From Nocardia cyriacigeorgica GUH-2 (GTDB taxonomy: Bacteria > Actinomycetota > Actinomycetes > Mycobacteriales > Mycobacteriaceae), in contig NC_016887.1 in NCBI RefSeq assembly GCF_000284035.1, forward strand, positions 1,612,001-1,676,000: a DNA stretch of 64,000 bases. Reading direction: 5' to 3'. Each line of letters starts with the position of its first letter. The first letter of the stretch is position 1. Position numbers and translations under genes: made by a program. Below the pieces are notes generated by a model. It saw only the letters and a list, made by a program, of their open reading frames with translations, was not told where the DNA came from and ran no database searches. Of this stretch, positions 18,666 through 28,173 are shown one piece after another.

Positions 18666-20531
18666 GTGCCCGCCAGCTTCGCCGACACGACGTTCACCGA
18701 TCCGTCGCGGATCCGGAACTTCTGCATCATCGCGCACATCGACCACGGCAAGTCGACGCTGGCCGACCGGATGCTGCAACTGACCGGAGTGGTCGAGGAG
18801 CGGCAGATGCGCGCTCAGTATCTGGACCGGATGGACATCGAGCGCGAACGCGGCATCACCATCAAGGCCCAGAACGTCCGGCTGCCGTGGACCCCGCGCA
18901 GCGGCGAGCACGCGGGCACCGATTTCGTGCTGCATCTCATCGACACCCCAGGCCACGTCGACTTCACCTACGAGGTCTCGCGGGCGCTGGAAGCCTGTGA
19001 GGGCGCGATCCTGCTGGTCGACGCCGCGCAGGGCATCGAGGCGCAGACGCTGGCCAACCTGTATCTGGCGCTGGACAAGGATCTGACGATCATCCCGGTG
19101 CTGAACAAGATCGACCTGCCCGCCGCCGACCCCGACCGGTACGCGGCCGAGCTGGCCCACATCGTCGGCTGCGAGCCGTCGGATGTGCTGCGGGTCTCCG
19201 GTAAGACCGGCGTCGGTGTGGCCGAACTGCTCGACGAGGTGATCGCGCAGGTCCCACCGCCGCAGGGCGAGGCCGACGCACCGGCGCGGGCGATGATCTT
19301 CGACTCGGTCTACGACACCTACCGCGGCGTGGTGACCTACATCCGGGTGGTGGACGGCAAGCTCACCCCGCGCGAGAAGATCAAGATGATGTCCACCGGC
19401 GCGACTCACGAGTTGCTCGAGATCGGCATCGTCTCGCCCGAACCCAAGCCCACGCAGGGTCTCGGTGTCGGTGAGGTGGGTTATCTGATCACCGGTGTGA
19501 AGGACGTGCGTCAGTCGAAGGTCGGCGATACCGTCACCGCGGCACGCGGCGGCGCCACCGAACCGCTCACCGGCTACCGCGAACCGCGGCCCATGGTCTA
19601 CTCCGGCCTCTACCCGGTGGACGGCTCCGACTACCCGGATCTGCGTGACGCGCTGGAGAAGTTGCAGCTCAACGACGCCGCGCTGACCTACACCCCGGAG
19701 ACCTCGGTGGCGCTGGGCTTCGGTTTCCGCTGCGGCTTCCTCGGTCTGCTGCACATGGAGATCACCCGCGAGCGATTGCAGCGCGAGTTCGATCTGGACT
19801 TGATCTCGACCGCGCCGAACGTGGTGTACCGGGTGGAGATGGAGGACGGCAGCGAGCAGGTCGTCACCAACCCGTCGTACTGGCCGGAAGGCAAGGTGCG
19901 CCGGGTGTTCGAACCGGTCGTGAAGTGCACCATCATCTCCCCGAGCGAGTTCATCGGCTCGATCATGGAGCTGTGCCAGTCCCGCCGCGGCGAGCTCGGC
20001 GGCATGGACTACCTGTCGGAGACCCGCGTCGAGCTGCGCTACACGCTGCCGATGGCCGAAATCATCTTCGACTTCTTCGATTCGCTGAAATCGCGCACCC
20101 GCGGCTATGCCAGCCTCGACTACGAGGAGGCGGGCGAGCAGGAATCGCAGCTGGTCAAGGTGGATATCCTGTTGCAGGGCGAGGCCGTCGACGCGTTCAG
20201 CGCCATCGTGCACCGCGACGCCGCGCAGGCCTACGGGCACAAGATGACCACCAAGCTGCGCGAGCTGATCCCGCGCCAGCAGTTCGAGGTGCCGATTCAG
20301 GCTGCCATCGGCTCGAAAATCATTGCCCGCGAGAACATCCGCGCCATCCGCAAGGACGTGCTGGCCAAGTGCTACGGCGGTGACATCAGCCGTAAGCGCA
20401 AGCTGCTGGAGAAGCAGAAGGAAGGCAAGAAGCGGATGAAGACCATCGGCCGGGTCGACGTCCCGCAGGAGGCCTTCGTCGCGGCCCTGTCCTCGGACGC
20501 GCAGTCGGATAAGCCGAAAGACAAGAAATAG
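18666..20531 (+). CDS. lepA: Elongation factor 4 (LepA), back-translocating GTPase
   Basis: 621 residues. Ribosomal GTPase with P-loop AHIDHGKST (residues 23-31), [15 protein letters not shown]-like domains 2-3 and V, and the LepA-specific C-terminus ending in [17 protein letters not shown]. It remodels stalled or mis-translocated ribosomes. The GTG at 18666 is chosen because GGAG lies five bases upstream; in-frame starts at 18654 and further up are possible. It is divergent from the PemK/MazF-fold gene. Confidence 0.95.
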   Translation: MPASFADTTFTDPSRIRNFCIIAHIDHGKSTLADRMLQLTGVVEERQMRAQYLDRMDIERERGITIKAQNVRLPWTPRSGEHAGTDFVLHLIDTPGHVDFTYEVSRALEACEGAILLVDAAQGIEAQTLANLYLALDKDLTIIPVLNKIDLPAADPDRYAAELAHIVGCEPSDVLRVSGKTGVGVAELLDEVIAQVPPPQGEADAPARAMIFDSVYDTYRGVVTYIRVVDGKLTPREKIKMMSTGATHELLEIGIVSPEPKPTQGLGVGEVGYLITGVKDVRQSKVGDTVTAARGGATEPLTGYREPRPMVYSGLYPVDGSDYPDLRDALEKLQLNDAALTYTPETSVALGFGFRCGFLGLLHMEITRERLQREFDLDLISTAPNVVYRVEMEDGSEQVVTNPSYWPEGKVRRVFEPVVKCTIISPSEFIGSIMELCQSRRGELGGMDYLSETRVELRYTLPMAEIIFDFFDSLKSRTRGYASLDYEEAGEQESQLVKVDILLQGEAVDAFSAIVHRDAAQAYGHKMTTKLRELIPRQQFEVPIQAAIGSKIIARENIRAIRKDVLAKCYGGDISRKRKLLEKQKEGKKRMKTIGRVDVPQEAFVAALSSDAQSDKPKDKK

Positions 20532-20560
20532 CGCGCGATCTCGGCTCTACCCAGGGGTTA

Positions 20561-20590
20561 TGGCACCGCCGGTTGGTGCGGGCGGTGCCA
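20561..20590 (+). terminator. lepA terminator
   Basis: Perfect 10-base stem TGGCACCGCC / GGCGGTGCCA with a 10-base loop, 30 bases after the lepA stop. Confidence 0.65.
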
Positions 20591-20654
20591 CCCGGTAACT
20601 GGGGGCTGTCGCAATATGCGTGGCGTTGTTAACTTTTTCAGCGTCCCGGAGGAT

Positions 20655-20683
20655 GTGACAGCTGGGTTCTGCACAAATATGGT
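20655..20683 (+). promoter_or_regulatory. Promoter of the IniB-like gene
   Basis: -35 GTGACA (20655-20660), 17-base spacer, -10 TATGGT (20678-20683). The transcript would start about 65 bases before the ATG. Confidence 0.55.
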
Positions 20684-20753
20684 GGTACCTGATCTTCACT
20701 CGGTCGGTTCGGCGCGGTGAGGATGCTGGAAGACCCGAGAGTGGAGTTGTCGT

Positions 20754-23075
20754 ATGACGCGTGACCTGCCCTTCGACGGCGATTTCGAGGCCGACGATCG
20801 TGGCGGCGACACTGCCTACCGTGTAGCGAGCGGCGTCGCGCGGGTAGCAAGGGGTGGCGCATACGTAACCGGCGGCGCACTGGTGGCCGCCAACGGCGGT
20901 GGGGTTCCGGCCCAGCCCGGCGACCATCATCTCGACAGCTGGAATGCCGGGTGGGCCCGCAACAGCGACCCCGATCCCGATGTGCCAAGCCCGGTGCTCA
21001 CCTTCCCGGATCCGGAGCCCGGCGACTACCCGGCCACCCCGATCGCGGACCAGGGCCCCGACGCCGACGCGCCCGGGGCCGACCCCTGGGTCACCATGCC
21101 GCTGCCGCGACTGGACGGCGGCATGAGCGGAGGGGCGGGCACCGACGCGGGCTTCGGCCTGCCGTCGTTGCCCGGCAACGGATCCGACGGTATGCGGGTG
21201 CCCGGTTCGACCGGCGAGGGCGTGCCGGGGCTCGGCGGTATTCCCGGAGCCACCGGTGAGGGTGTGCCCGGTATCGGTGGCATTCCCGGCGCACAGGGCG
21301 ACGGCGTCCCCGGTCTCGGCGGGATTCCCGGTGCCTCGGGTGAGGGCGTCCCCGGAATCGGTGGCATCCCCGGCACCGGCGAGGCATCCAACGGCCTCAC
21401 CCTGCCCGGTACCGGCGGGTCGCAGGGCGGAATGATCGAGCCCGGCGGGCAGGGTTTCGGCTTGCCCGGTCACGGACTCGGCCAGGCCGGGCACGGCTTC
21501 GGCCTGCCGGGCACCAATGGCTTCGTCGCGCCTGGTTCCAACCCGTTCACGCTGCCCGGCGCCTCGCCCGTTGCTCAGCCGGAGGCCGGCGCGCCCGGCG
21601 CGCCCGGCGCGGGTGATCCGTTCGACGGCATCGGCAACGGCGACAACCTCGGAGTCTTCCTCGGCACCGAGCTGAGCGTCGACTTCGGCATCGGCCCGGA
21701 TGGGATCTACCTCAATACCGCGATGAAGGTCGATTTCGGTGTCGGCAATGTCGGCGACGAACTCGACCAGTACACCGACTGGCTCGCCGACGGTATGCGC
21801 GTGCCGGACGGTTCGCGTTCGGGTGTCGGGACAGACGAGGCCGGTGGCCCGCACCAGGGCCTGGTCGGCGGCGTCACGATGCCGCAGGCCGGGGAGGCGA
21901 GCTCGGCTGCGGCCGGCGCCTCGGCCACGCAGTCGGCATCGTCGTCGCATGCCGCGTCGCATTCGGCGCACACCTCTTCGCACTCGGCGCACACTTCGCA
22001 TTCGGCTCCGGTCGCTCCCGCTGCGGCACCCGCCCCGGTTGCACCTGCCCCGGTCGCGCCTGCCCCGGTCGCGCCTGCCGCAATCGCTCCCGTTCCGCCG
22101 CCCGCCCCGGCTCCGGTCGCCCCGGTCGCGGTCGCGCAGCCGGTCGTGGCGACGCCGTTGCAGACCACCATCCAGCCCGATGCCGCGACCTCGCCGATCG
22201 CCAACGTGATCGCTCCGCCGCCGGGTCCGTCCCCGCTCACCGCGCCCGCCGCCGCGGTGCCGGCGATCTTCGAGCGCTCGATGCCCGCCGAACGGCCGAC
22301 GCCGCCGGGCACCGGTATCGACGATCCGACCCAGCTCACGCCCGTCACCACCGCCTCTCCCGGTGGGACGACCACGGTCACCTCGACGGTGCCGACCCCG
22401 AGCACGCCGGGCAAGACCACCTCGCCGGACCCGAGCACGTCGACGCCGGACGTGAGCGTCACCAAGTTGCCGGGCGCGAGTGTCACCACCCGCCCGGGCA
22501 GCTCGACCTCCGACGATCCGATCACCAAGACGCCGGGCGCAGGCAGCAGCCAGCCGAGCACCCGCCCGTCCACGACCGACCCCGACGACGACGTCACCAC
22601 GCCCGGCAACACCGGCGGCGCCACCACCCGGCCCACCACCGACGCACCGGAGCCGACCACTCGGCCGCAGCCGACGGTCGACACCCCGACCACGGCCGAC
22701 CTGCCCTCGACGGTGGACCAGCCCACTGCCGACGTGCCCACCGCGGATGTCCCCACTGCCGACGTGCCCACCGCCGATGTTCCGACGGTGAGCGCCCCGC
22801 GGCCGACGGCACCGACCTACGATCCGCCCACCCAGGCACCGACCGTCGACATCCAGCCGAACACCCCGGCCCCGACGGTCAAGCCCCAGGTGGTCAAGCC
22901 GATCGCCGACCACGACTCCGGATACCACGATCCGGCGTTGCTGGCGGTGGCCTCGTTCACCGACCACAGCCCGTACGGCCTGGCCGGCGGCGAACTCAGC
23001 GGCTCGTTGCTGCCGGAGACCACCATGGCGCAGACCCATCACATGGTCGCGCACGTGGACTCCGCCATGCTGTGA
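20754..23075 (+). CDS. IniB-like, Gly/Pro-rich repeat protein
   Basis: 773 residues, mostly low-complexity. In order: an N-terminal segment with YRVASGVARVARGGAYVTGG; four 14-residue repeats of the form GEGVPGLGGIPGAT (154-209); Gly-rich sequence; a compact segment around VFLGTELSVDFGIGPDGIYL (about 302-345); Ala/Pro runs; a Thr/Pro/Asp-rich region with four TADVP units (658-677); and a short C-terminal block near DPALLAVASFTDHSPYG. No signal peptide or membrane helix was seen. The call rests on composition and on the next gene, a dynamin-like GTPase: mycobacterial iniBAC joins a Gly/Ala-rich IniB to the dynamin-like IniA and IniC. GGAG lies 7 bases before the ATG. Function is unknown. Confidence 0.6.
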   Translation: MTRDLPFDGDFEADDRGGDTAYRVASGVARVARGGAYVTGGALVAANGGGVPAQPGDHHLDSWNAGWARNSDPDPDVPSPVLTFPDPEPGDYPATPIADQGPDADAPGADPWVTMPLPRLDGGMSGGAGTDAGFGLPSLPGNGSDGMRVPGSTGEGVPGLGGIPGATGEGVPGIGGIPGAQGDGVPGLGGIPGASGEGVPGIGGIPGTGEASNGLTLPGTGGSQGGMIEPGGQGFGLPGHGLGQAGHGFGLPGTNGFVAPGSNPFTLPGASPVAQPEAGAPGAPGAGDPFDGIGNGDNLGVFLGTELSVDFGIGPDGIYLNTAMKVDFGVGNVGDELDQYTDWLADGMRVPDGSRSGVGTDEAGGPHQGLVGGVTMPQAGEASSAAAGASATQSASSSHAASHSAHTSSHSAHTSHSAPVAPAAAPAPVAPAPVAPAPVAPAAIAPVPPPAPAPVAPVAVAQPVVATPLQTTIQPDAATSPIANVIAPPPGPSPLTAPAAAVPAIFERSMPAERPTPPGTGIDDPTQLTPVTTASPGGTTTVTSTVPTPSTPGKTTSPDPSTSTPDVSVTKLPGASVTTRPGSSTSDDPITKTPGAGSSQPSTRPSTTDPDDDVTTPGNTGGATTRPTTDAPEPTTRPQPTVDTPTTADLPSTVDQPTADVPTADVPTADVPTADVPTVSAPRPTAPTYDPPTQAPTVDIQPNTPAPTVKPQVVKPIADHDSGYHDPALLAVASFTDHSPYGLAGGELSGSLLPETTMAQTHHMVAHVDSAML
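21213..21380 (+). repeat. Four tandem 42-bp repeats inside the IniB-like gene
   Basis: Four in-frame 42-base units encode GEGVPG(L/I)GGIPG followed by two variable residues. The units differ mainly at third codon positions, which suggests selection on the protein rather than recent expansion. Confidence 0.85.
22725..22784 (+). repeat. Four tandem 15-bp repeats encoding TADVP
   Basis: Four in-frame 15-base units in the Thr/Pro/Asp-rich part of the IniB-like gene. Confidence 0.8.
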
Positions 23076-23183
23076 CCGGGCGAACCGGGACGGGTTGACG
23101 GCGCGCGCGGGCGCCATGATCGAATGAAGGCCGACAGCGTGCGAGTGATTCTTCGACGACAGCGACGATAGTAAGGAGCAGGG

Positions 23184-24989
23184 TTGTCTGCCGCAGCCGG
23201 ACTCGAGGCCGCGACCGTGAAAAATCCGGACGCCATGGCCCCGCTCATCCGGATCATCGACGAACTGCGGGAGCTGACCCGGTCCGCCGGCCGCGACGAT
23301 CTCAGCGGCCGGCTGAGCATGGTCCGGGGCAGAGTGAGCGATCCGCGGGTTCGGCTCGTGGTGGTCGGTGACCCCAAGAGCGGGATGAGCAGCCTGGTCA
23401 ACGCCCTGGTCGGGGCCAAGATCAGCGCCACCGACAGCCCGATCAGCGTCCCGGTCATCATCGAGCACGGCCCGGAGCCCACCGCCACCCTGGTGCGTTC
23501 GCTCGGTGGCGGTCGGATCGAACGTCAGCCGGTCGACCCGCTCGACCCGGCGCCCGCGCTCAACGCCAAGGGCGTCATCCGGGCCGAGTTCACCCAGCCC
23601 AGCCCACTGCTGGCCGAGGGCGTGGTGCTGATGGACGCGCCCGGTGCGGCCCGCGAGGACAACACCACCTGGTCGATGATCGCCGCCGCCGACGCCGTGC
23701 TCTATGTCGGTGACGCCGCCGCCGAGCTGACGCCCGAGCAGATCTCGCACTTGCAGCGCATCCAGCAGATCTGCCCGACGGTGGTCTGCGTGCTGAACAA
23801 GATCGACATGCACCCGCATTGGGCGCACACCCAGCAGCGCAACCGCGATCTGCTCGACGCCGCCGGACTCGGTTTCGCCGTCGCGCCGGTGTCGGCGGAG
23901 ATGCACCGGCAAGCCGGGCTGGTGGGCAACTACCAGCGCGATATCGAATCGGGGCTGCCGCAGCTGGTCGACCACCTGCGCGATTTCGTGGTCAACCGGG
24001 CCGACGAGGTCGCCATCGACGCCGCGGCGGGCGATATCCGCCTGGTCTGTGACCATCTGGCGACTTCGCTGCGCACCGAAGCGGAGACGTTGCGGGATCC
24101 GCGGCGGCGTTCGGAGATCACCGCGCAGCTGGCCGCCGCCCGCGACGAGGCCGATCAGCTGCGTCAGCGCACCGCCAACTGGCAGGTCACCCTCGCCGAC
24201 GGCAGCACCGAGCTGATGGCCGATATCGAACACGACCTGCGCCACCGCCTGCGCAGCCTCGTCCGCGACGCCGAAGCCGAGATCGCCCAGACCGATCCGG
24301 CCCGGCGCTGGAGCGAATTCGGTACCGATCTCGACGCCCGCATCTGCGAGGCCGTCGAGGAGAACTTCGTGATGGCCCACTACCGTTCGGTGGAGCTGTC
24401 GGAGCAGGTGGCGGCCAAGTTCCCGGCCGATCACCGGGCCCCGCCGCTGCCGGATGTGCGGTTGGAGAAGCCGGGCGACGTGCTCGAGCAGGTGGCTCCG
24501 CTGGAGCCGCTGGAAAGTGCGAAGACCAGTGTCACCCAGCAGTTCCTGTCCGCGCTGCGCGGTTCCTACGGCGGCATCCTGATGGTCGGTCTGGCCACCA
24601 GCCTGCTCGGCATGTCGCTGGTGAATTGGTATTCGGCCGGAGCGGGCGTGCTGCTGGGCATCAACGCCCTGTGGGACGACCGCCGCGCCCGCAAGCAGCG
24701 GCGCCAGGCCGAGGCCAAGGTCGCGGTGGCGCGGCTGATGGACGACGTCGTCTTCCAGGTCGGCAAGGAATCCCGCAACCGCCTGCGCGCCACCCAACGG
24801 GCGCTGCGCGACCACTTCACCGATATCGCCACCGACGTGCTGCGCAGCGCCGATGAGGCGCTGCGGGTCGCCGAGGAGGCGGGGGCGAAGTACGGCGACC
24901 GCGGCCGCGACCGGCTCGACCGCATCGATGCCGATATGGCGACGCTGCGGTCGATCCGCGAACGCGTCGATTCGCTACCCGCCGGCTGA
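23184..24989 (+). CDS. Dynamin-like GTPase (IniA/IniC type) with substituted P-loop lysine
   Basis: 601 residues. GTPase domain with G1 GDPKSGMSS (62-70), G3 DAPG and G4 NKID. The invariant P-loop Lys is Met68 (codon ATG at 23385), so nucleotide binding or hydrolysis may be weak. Long helical regions follow, then two adjacent hydrophobic segments (ILMVGLATSLLGMSLV and AGAGVLLGINAL, about 470-500), as in the membrane-inserting paddle of bacterial dynamins, and a charged helical C-terminus. The TTG start has AAGGAG at 6 bases and is the first codon of the frame. It lies 108 bases after the IniB-like gene. IniA remodels membranes under cell-wall stress in mycobacteria; a similar role here is inferred. 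Confidence 0.82.
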   Translation: MSAAAGLEAATVKNPDAMAPLIRIIDELRELTRSAGRDDLSGRLSMVRGRVSDPRVRLVVVGDPKSGMSSLVNALVGAKISATDSPISVPVIIEHGPEPTATLVRSLGGGRIERQPVDPLDPAPALNAKGVIRAEFTQPSPLLAEGVVLMDAPGAAREDNTTWSMIAAADAVLYVGDAAAELTPEQISHLQRIQQICPTVVCVLNKIDMHPHWAHTQQRNRDLLDAAGLGFAVAPVSAEMHRQAGLVGNYQRDIESGLPQLVDHLRDFVVNRADEVAIDAAAGDIRLVCDHLATSLRTEAETLRDPRRRSEITAQLAAARDEADQLRQRTANWQVTLADGSTELMADIEHDLRHRLRSLVRDAEAEIAQTDPARRWSEFGTDLDARICEAVEENFVMAHYRSVELSEQVAAKFPADHRAPPLPDVRLEKPGDVLEQVAPLEPLESAKTSVTQQFLSALRGSYGGILMVGLATSLLGMSLVNWYSAGAGVLLGINALWDDRRARKQRRQAEAKVAVARLMDDVVFQVGKESRNRLRATQRALRDHFTDIATDVLRSADEALRVAEEAGAKYGDRGRDRLDRIDADMATLRSIRERVDSLPAG

Positions 24990-25013
24990 TCCAGCAGCGG
25001 GGCAACCGTTGAC

Positions 25014-26984
25014 CTACCCGTGCTGCGTGGCCGGCGTATGGGCGGGCACGAAACGTCCGGCCTCGCTGGCCTCTTCGGCCCGGATCACGTGGGTGACCGC
25101 GTTGATCAGCGCCAGATGGGTGAACGCCTGCGGGAAATTGCCGAGGTGGCGGCCGCTGTGTGGTTCGATTTCCTCGGCGTAGAGCCGCAGCGGGCTGGCA
25201 TAGCCCAGCAGGCGTTCGCACATCTGCCGTGCGCGGGGTAGTTCACCGATTTCCACCAGCGCCGACACCAGCCAGAACGAGCAGATGGTGAAAGTGCCCT
25301 CCGCACCGGTCAGGCCGTCGTCGGTGGTCTCGGTGCGATAGCGCAGCACCAGGCCGTTTTCGGTGAGCCGGTCGGCGATGGCGAGCACCGTGGCCCGCAT
25401 GCGGTGGTCGTCGGGCGGCAGGAAACGGGTCAGCAGCGCCAGCAGCAGCGAGGCGTCGAGGGTGGAGCCGCCGTAGGTCTGGGTGAGCACGCCGTCGGCG
25501 TCCACGCCGTGGGTGAGCACATCGTCTTTGATCTCCTCGGCGATCTCGTACCAGCGGGCCGCGATCTCCAGCTCACCGTGCAATTCGGCCAGTTTCGCGC
25601 CGCGGTCCAGCGCCACCCAGCACATGATCTTGGAGGAGGTGAAATGCTGCGGGTCGCCGCGCACCTCCCAGATGCCGCGATCGGGTTCGCGCCAGTGCCG
25701 GATCGCCGCGCCCACCTGACGTTCCAGCAACGGCCACAGCGTCTCCGGCACATGCTGGCGCGACTTGACGTGCAAGTACACCGAATCGAGCATGGTGCCC
25801 CAGATATCGTGCTGGTCCTGGTCGTAGGCGCCGTTGCCGATGCGCACCGGCCGCGCCGAGTCGTATCCGGACAGGTGGTCGAGGGTGGTTTCGGTGAGGG
25901 TGCGTTCACCGCCGATGCCGTAGAGCACTTGCAGCGGAACGGGTTCGCCGTCCGAGCCGGTGGTCACGTCGTTGAGGAAGGCGAAGAAGTCGTCGGCCTC
26001 GCGATCGAGTCCGAGGGTGTAGAGGCCCCACAGCGCGAAGGTGGAGTCGCGCACCCAGCTGTAGCGGTAGTCCCAGTTGCGTTGCCCGCCCGGGGTTTCC
26101 GGCAGCGAGGTGGTGGCCGCCGCCATCAGTGCGCCGGTCGGCGCGTAGGTCAGGCCCTTGAGGGTGAGCGCGCTGCGCTGCAGGTAGCTGCGCCAGGGGT
26201 GATCGGGGAACTTGCCGAGAGTGATCCATTGCCGCCAGCATTCGGCGGTGGTCCACATCTTCTGCGCCGCCTCGGCGAAGGTCTGCGGTGCGGGTAGCTC
26301 CGACCAGGTCAGGGCGACGTAGACCTCGTCACCCTCCTCCATCCTGGTGCGGGCCCGGGCCTCTCGCCCCTCCAGGCCCAGGCGCAGATCGGTGGTCAGC
26401 ACCAGCGTCGGGCCCGCGCTCGGGTCGGCGGCGCACTGCGCGGTGGCCTCCTCGTAGACCTTGCCGGTGTACTCCCACTGCGCGGTCTCGCGGTGGTAGT
26501 CGAAGGAGGGTTCGCAGCTCATCTCGAGCTCGACGGTGCCGCTGACGCATTTCACGGTGCGCAACAGCATGTGCTCGGCATCCCAGTCCATCGGCGTGCG
26601 CCGGTGGGTCTTGCTGCGCTGAAAGTTGTTGTGCCACGGCCCGAGTACCAACGCGTCGCGCACGATCAGCCAGCCGGTGGCGGTCTGCCAGGTGGTCTCC
26701 AAAATCATGCCGCCGGGCAGGTAGCGCCGGGCCGCGGGCACATTGCGCCCGTACGGGCCGATCCGGAAATGGCCCGCGTTGCGGTCGAGCATCGCACCGA
26801 ACACGCTCGGCGAATCCGGCCGCGGCACACACATCCACTCCACCGAGCCGTTGCTGGCGATCAGGCAATTGGTTTCGCAGTCGGACAGGAAGGCGTAGTC
26901 GTCGATCGGCGGGAAGTTCGAGCGGCGCCGGGATTCGAGGAGGGAATGCGCCGTCTGCTGGATCTGCTCGTCCGAGGTCGCCAT
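25014..26984 (-). CDS. Glycoside hydrolase family 15 protein (Rv2402-like)
   Basis: 656 residues. An N-terminal beta-sandwich domain opens with FPPIDDYAFLSDCETNCLI, followed by an (alpha/alpha)6 catalytic domain with NWDYRYSWVRDSTFAL, the likely general-acid Glu in GIWEVRG and a second Glu in GAEGTFTICSFWL. Family members are glucoamylase-like or act on trehalose; the substrate is not settled by sequence. Synteny with Rv2402 is good. The ATG at 26984 gives the family N-terminus but its AGG is only two bases away; a GTG at 27020 is the alternative. It is convergent with the dynamin-like gene. Confidence 0.88.
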   Translation of the reverse strand: MATSDEQIQQTAHSLLESRRRSNFPPIDDYAFLSDCETNCLIASNGSVEWMCVPRPDSPSVFGAMLDRNAGHFRIGPYGRNVPAARRYLPGGMILETTWQTATGWLIVRDALVLGPWHNNFQRSKTHRRTPMDWDAEHMLLRTVKCVSGTVELEMSCEPSFDYHRETAQWEYTGKVYEEATAQCAADPSAGPTLVLTTDLRLGLEGREARARTRMEEGDEVYVALTWSELPAPQTFAEAAQKMWTTAECWRQWITLGKFPDHPWRSYLQRSALTLKGLTYAPTGALMAAATTSLPETPGGQRNWDYRYSWVRDSTFALWGLYTLGLDREADDFFAFLNDVTTGSDGEPVPLQVLYGIGGERTLTETTLDHLSGYDSARPVRIGNGAYDQDQHDIWGTMLDSVYLHVKSRQHVPETLWPLLERQVGAAIRHWREPDRGIWEVRGDPQHFTSSKIMCWVALDRGAKLAELHGELEIAARWYEIAEEIKDDVLTHGVDADGVLTQTYGGSTLDASLLLALLTRFLPPDDHRMRATVLAIADRLTENGLVLRYRTETTDDGLTGAEGTFTICSFWLVSALVEIGELPRARQMCERLLGYASPLRLYAEEIEPHSGRHLGNFPQAFTHLALINAVTHVIRAEEASEAGRFVPAHTPATQHG

Positions 26985-27065
26985 AACCTCATGATCACCC
27001 CCGAGTCCGGGTGCGTCCACCGCACCCGCCGGTGGCGGCGAGACCGGCCACCGGCGGCGCCGGGT

Positions 27066-27722
27066 TCAGAGCCGGCGGATCCGGGCCAGCCAGGCGGCGG
27101 TATCGATCGGGCCGTCCTGCGGCAGCCCGAGCCGGGCGACCTCTTCGGCGACGACCTCGGTATTGCGCCCGCGATACCGGGCCGGACGCAGGTCCTCGAG
27201 CTCCCAGCCGTCGGCGAAGGCGTCCCGGATGATCGAGTCGCTGATCCGCGGACCGAACCCGGGCTCGGCATCGGAGAGCGCCAGGATGTGCACGTGCCCG
27301 CCCGGTGCGCAGATGGCCCGCAGGCCCCGCACGTAGGTGGCCCTGGCCTGCGGATCGTCGCCGAATACGTGGAACAGGGCACTGTCGACGATGGTGTCGA
27401 AGGTACCGAGATCGCCCGGTTCGCGATCGGCGATGGCCAGCACGTCGACCACCTCGAACCGTGCGTTCGGCACGCCCTTGGCGGCGGCGTTGCGCCGGGC
27501 GTAGTCGACCGCGCTCGGCGACAGGTCGACGCCCAGCACGTCATAGCCCAGTTTCGTCAGCAGAATGGTGTGTTCACCGGCACCGGCGCCGGGGTCGAGC
27601 ACCCGGCCGCGGATCGCGCCGGTGCGCTCGAGGTCGACGATCGCCGGCTGCGGCTCGCCGATCACCCAGGGAGCGGTGTCGTTGTCGTAGACGGTGTTCC
27701 AGAATTCCGCGGCTCGTGTCAT
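27066..27722 (-). CDS. Class I SAM-dependent methyltransferase
   Basis: 218 residues, thiopurine-methyltransferase-like. It starts with FWNTVYDNDTAPWVIGEPQP, then motif I VLDPGAGAGEHTILL, the acidic loop GYDVLGVDLS and FEVVDVLAI. The first Gly of the usual E/DxGxGxG is Pro here (DPGAGAGE), a variant that does not remove the SAM loop. The substrate is unknown. It is a single gene, divergent from the small membrane protein gene. Confidence 0.8.
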   Translation of the reverse strand: MTRAAEFWNTVYDNDTAPWVIGEPQPAIVDLERTGAIRGRVLDPGAGAGEHTILLTKLGYDVLGVDLSPSAVDYARRNAAAKGVPNARFEVVDVLAIADREPGDLGTFDTIVDSALFHVFGDDPQARATYVRGLRAICAPGGHVHILALSDAEPGFGPRISDSIIRDAFADGWELEDLRPARYRGRNTEVVAEEVARLGLPQDGPIDTAAWLARIRRL

Positions 27723-27804
27723 GGTCTCCAGCGTGCACTCTCAACCACGGTTGAGGTCAACGGTGGCGGCGTGGCGAGGACGGAGGCCGGATCCGGGCGT
27801 CGAT

Positions 27805-27810
27805 TAGGCT
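27805..27810 (+). promoter_or_regulatory. -10 box for leaderless small membrane protein gene
   Basis: TAGGCT (TANNNT) ends 7 bases before the GTG at 27818 but only one base before the alternative GTG at 27812. This picks 27818 as the start. Confidence 0.45.
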
Positions 27811-27817
27811 GGTGATC

Positions 27818-28096
27818 GTGGATCGCATAGCGGGTTGGTGGGACGGCTTCGAACTGTGGGTGGCGGGACTTCCGTTCATCCCGCAGTTCCTGGTGGTGCT
27901 GGTGGGCATGGTGCCGATCAGCTTCGCCATCGCCTATCTGCTCGACCGCGCCCTCAAGGTCGTTCAGCACCGGGTCGGGCTGGCCCAGCACCGGATGCGG
28001 GCCGGCCGCTACCGTTCGGCCCGGCTGGCCCAGGCGGCAGCACCCGTGGAACCGCTGGTGCAGCCTCGCGAGCACGCGCAGAGCGGAGCCCGCTGA
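27818..28096 (+). CDS. Small one-helix membrane protein (Rv2401A-like position)
   Basis: 92 residues. A short amphipathic start (MDRIAGWWDGFELWV) precedes a membrane helix (FLVVLVGMVPISFAIAYLL, about 24-44) and a basic cytoplasmic tail. No family function is known. The gene lies between the GH15/methyltransferase genes and the sulfate transporter, where M. tuberculosis has Rv2401A. The GTG at 27818 is chosen over 27812 because of the -10 box spacing. The stop overlaps the ATG of the next tiny gene (TGATG). Confidence 0.65.
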   Translation: MDRIAGWWDGFELWVAGLPFIPQFLVVLVGMVPISFAIAYLLDRALKVVQHRVGLAQHRMRAGRYRSARLAQAAAPVEPLVQPREHAQSGAR

Positions 28097-28173
28097 TGCC
28101 ACGCTCGCGCGTTCAGCTGGCCCTGGTCGCCCTGCTCGTGCTGGTGCTGGTGGCCTGGTTCTTCACTCGCTGA
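28096..28173 (+). CDS. 25-residue single-helix membrane microprotein
   Basis: A 26-codon ORF too short for normal gene calling. Its ATG overlaps the stop of the preceding small membrane protein (TGATG), the usual arrangement for translational coupling. The product has a basic start (MPRSR), a hydrophobic core of about 16 residues (LALVALLVLVLVAWFF) and ends in TR, so it would span the membrane once. The last 11 bases overlap the end of the M48-type gene on the other strand. Expression has not been shown. Confidence 0.55.
   Translation: MPRSRVQLALVALLVLVLVAWFFTR

Noticed and set aside
17982-20240. 752-codon minus-strand open frame opposite lepA
   Set aside because: LepA on the plus strand is unambiguous; the antisense translation is His/Gln/Arg-rich with no motif.
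20547-24815. Very long minus-strand open frame (1422 codons) opposite the IniB-like and dynamin-like genes
   Set aside because: It mirrors the codon pattern of the plus-strand genes, is low-complexity and His/Arg/Gly-rich with no domain, and has no start signal. Long antisense frames are normal in GC-rich DNA.
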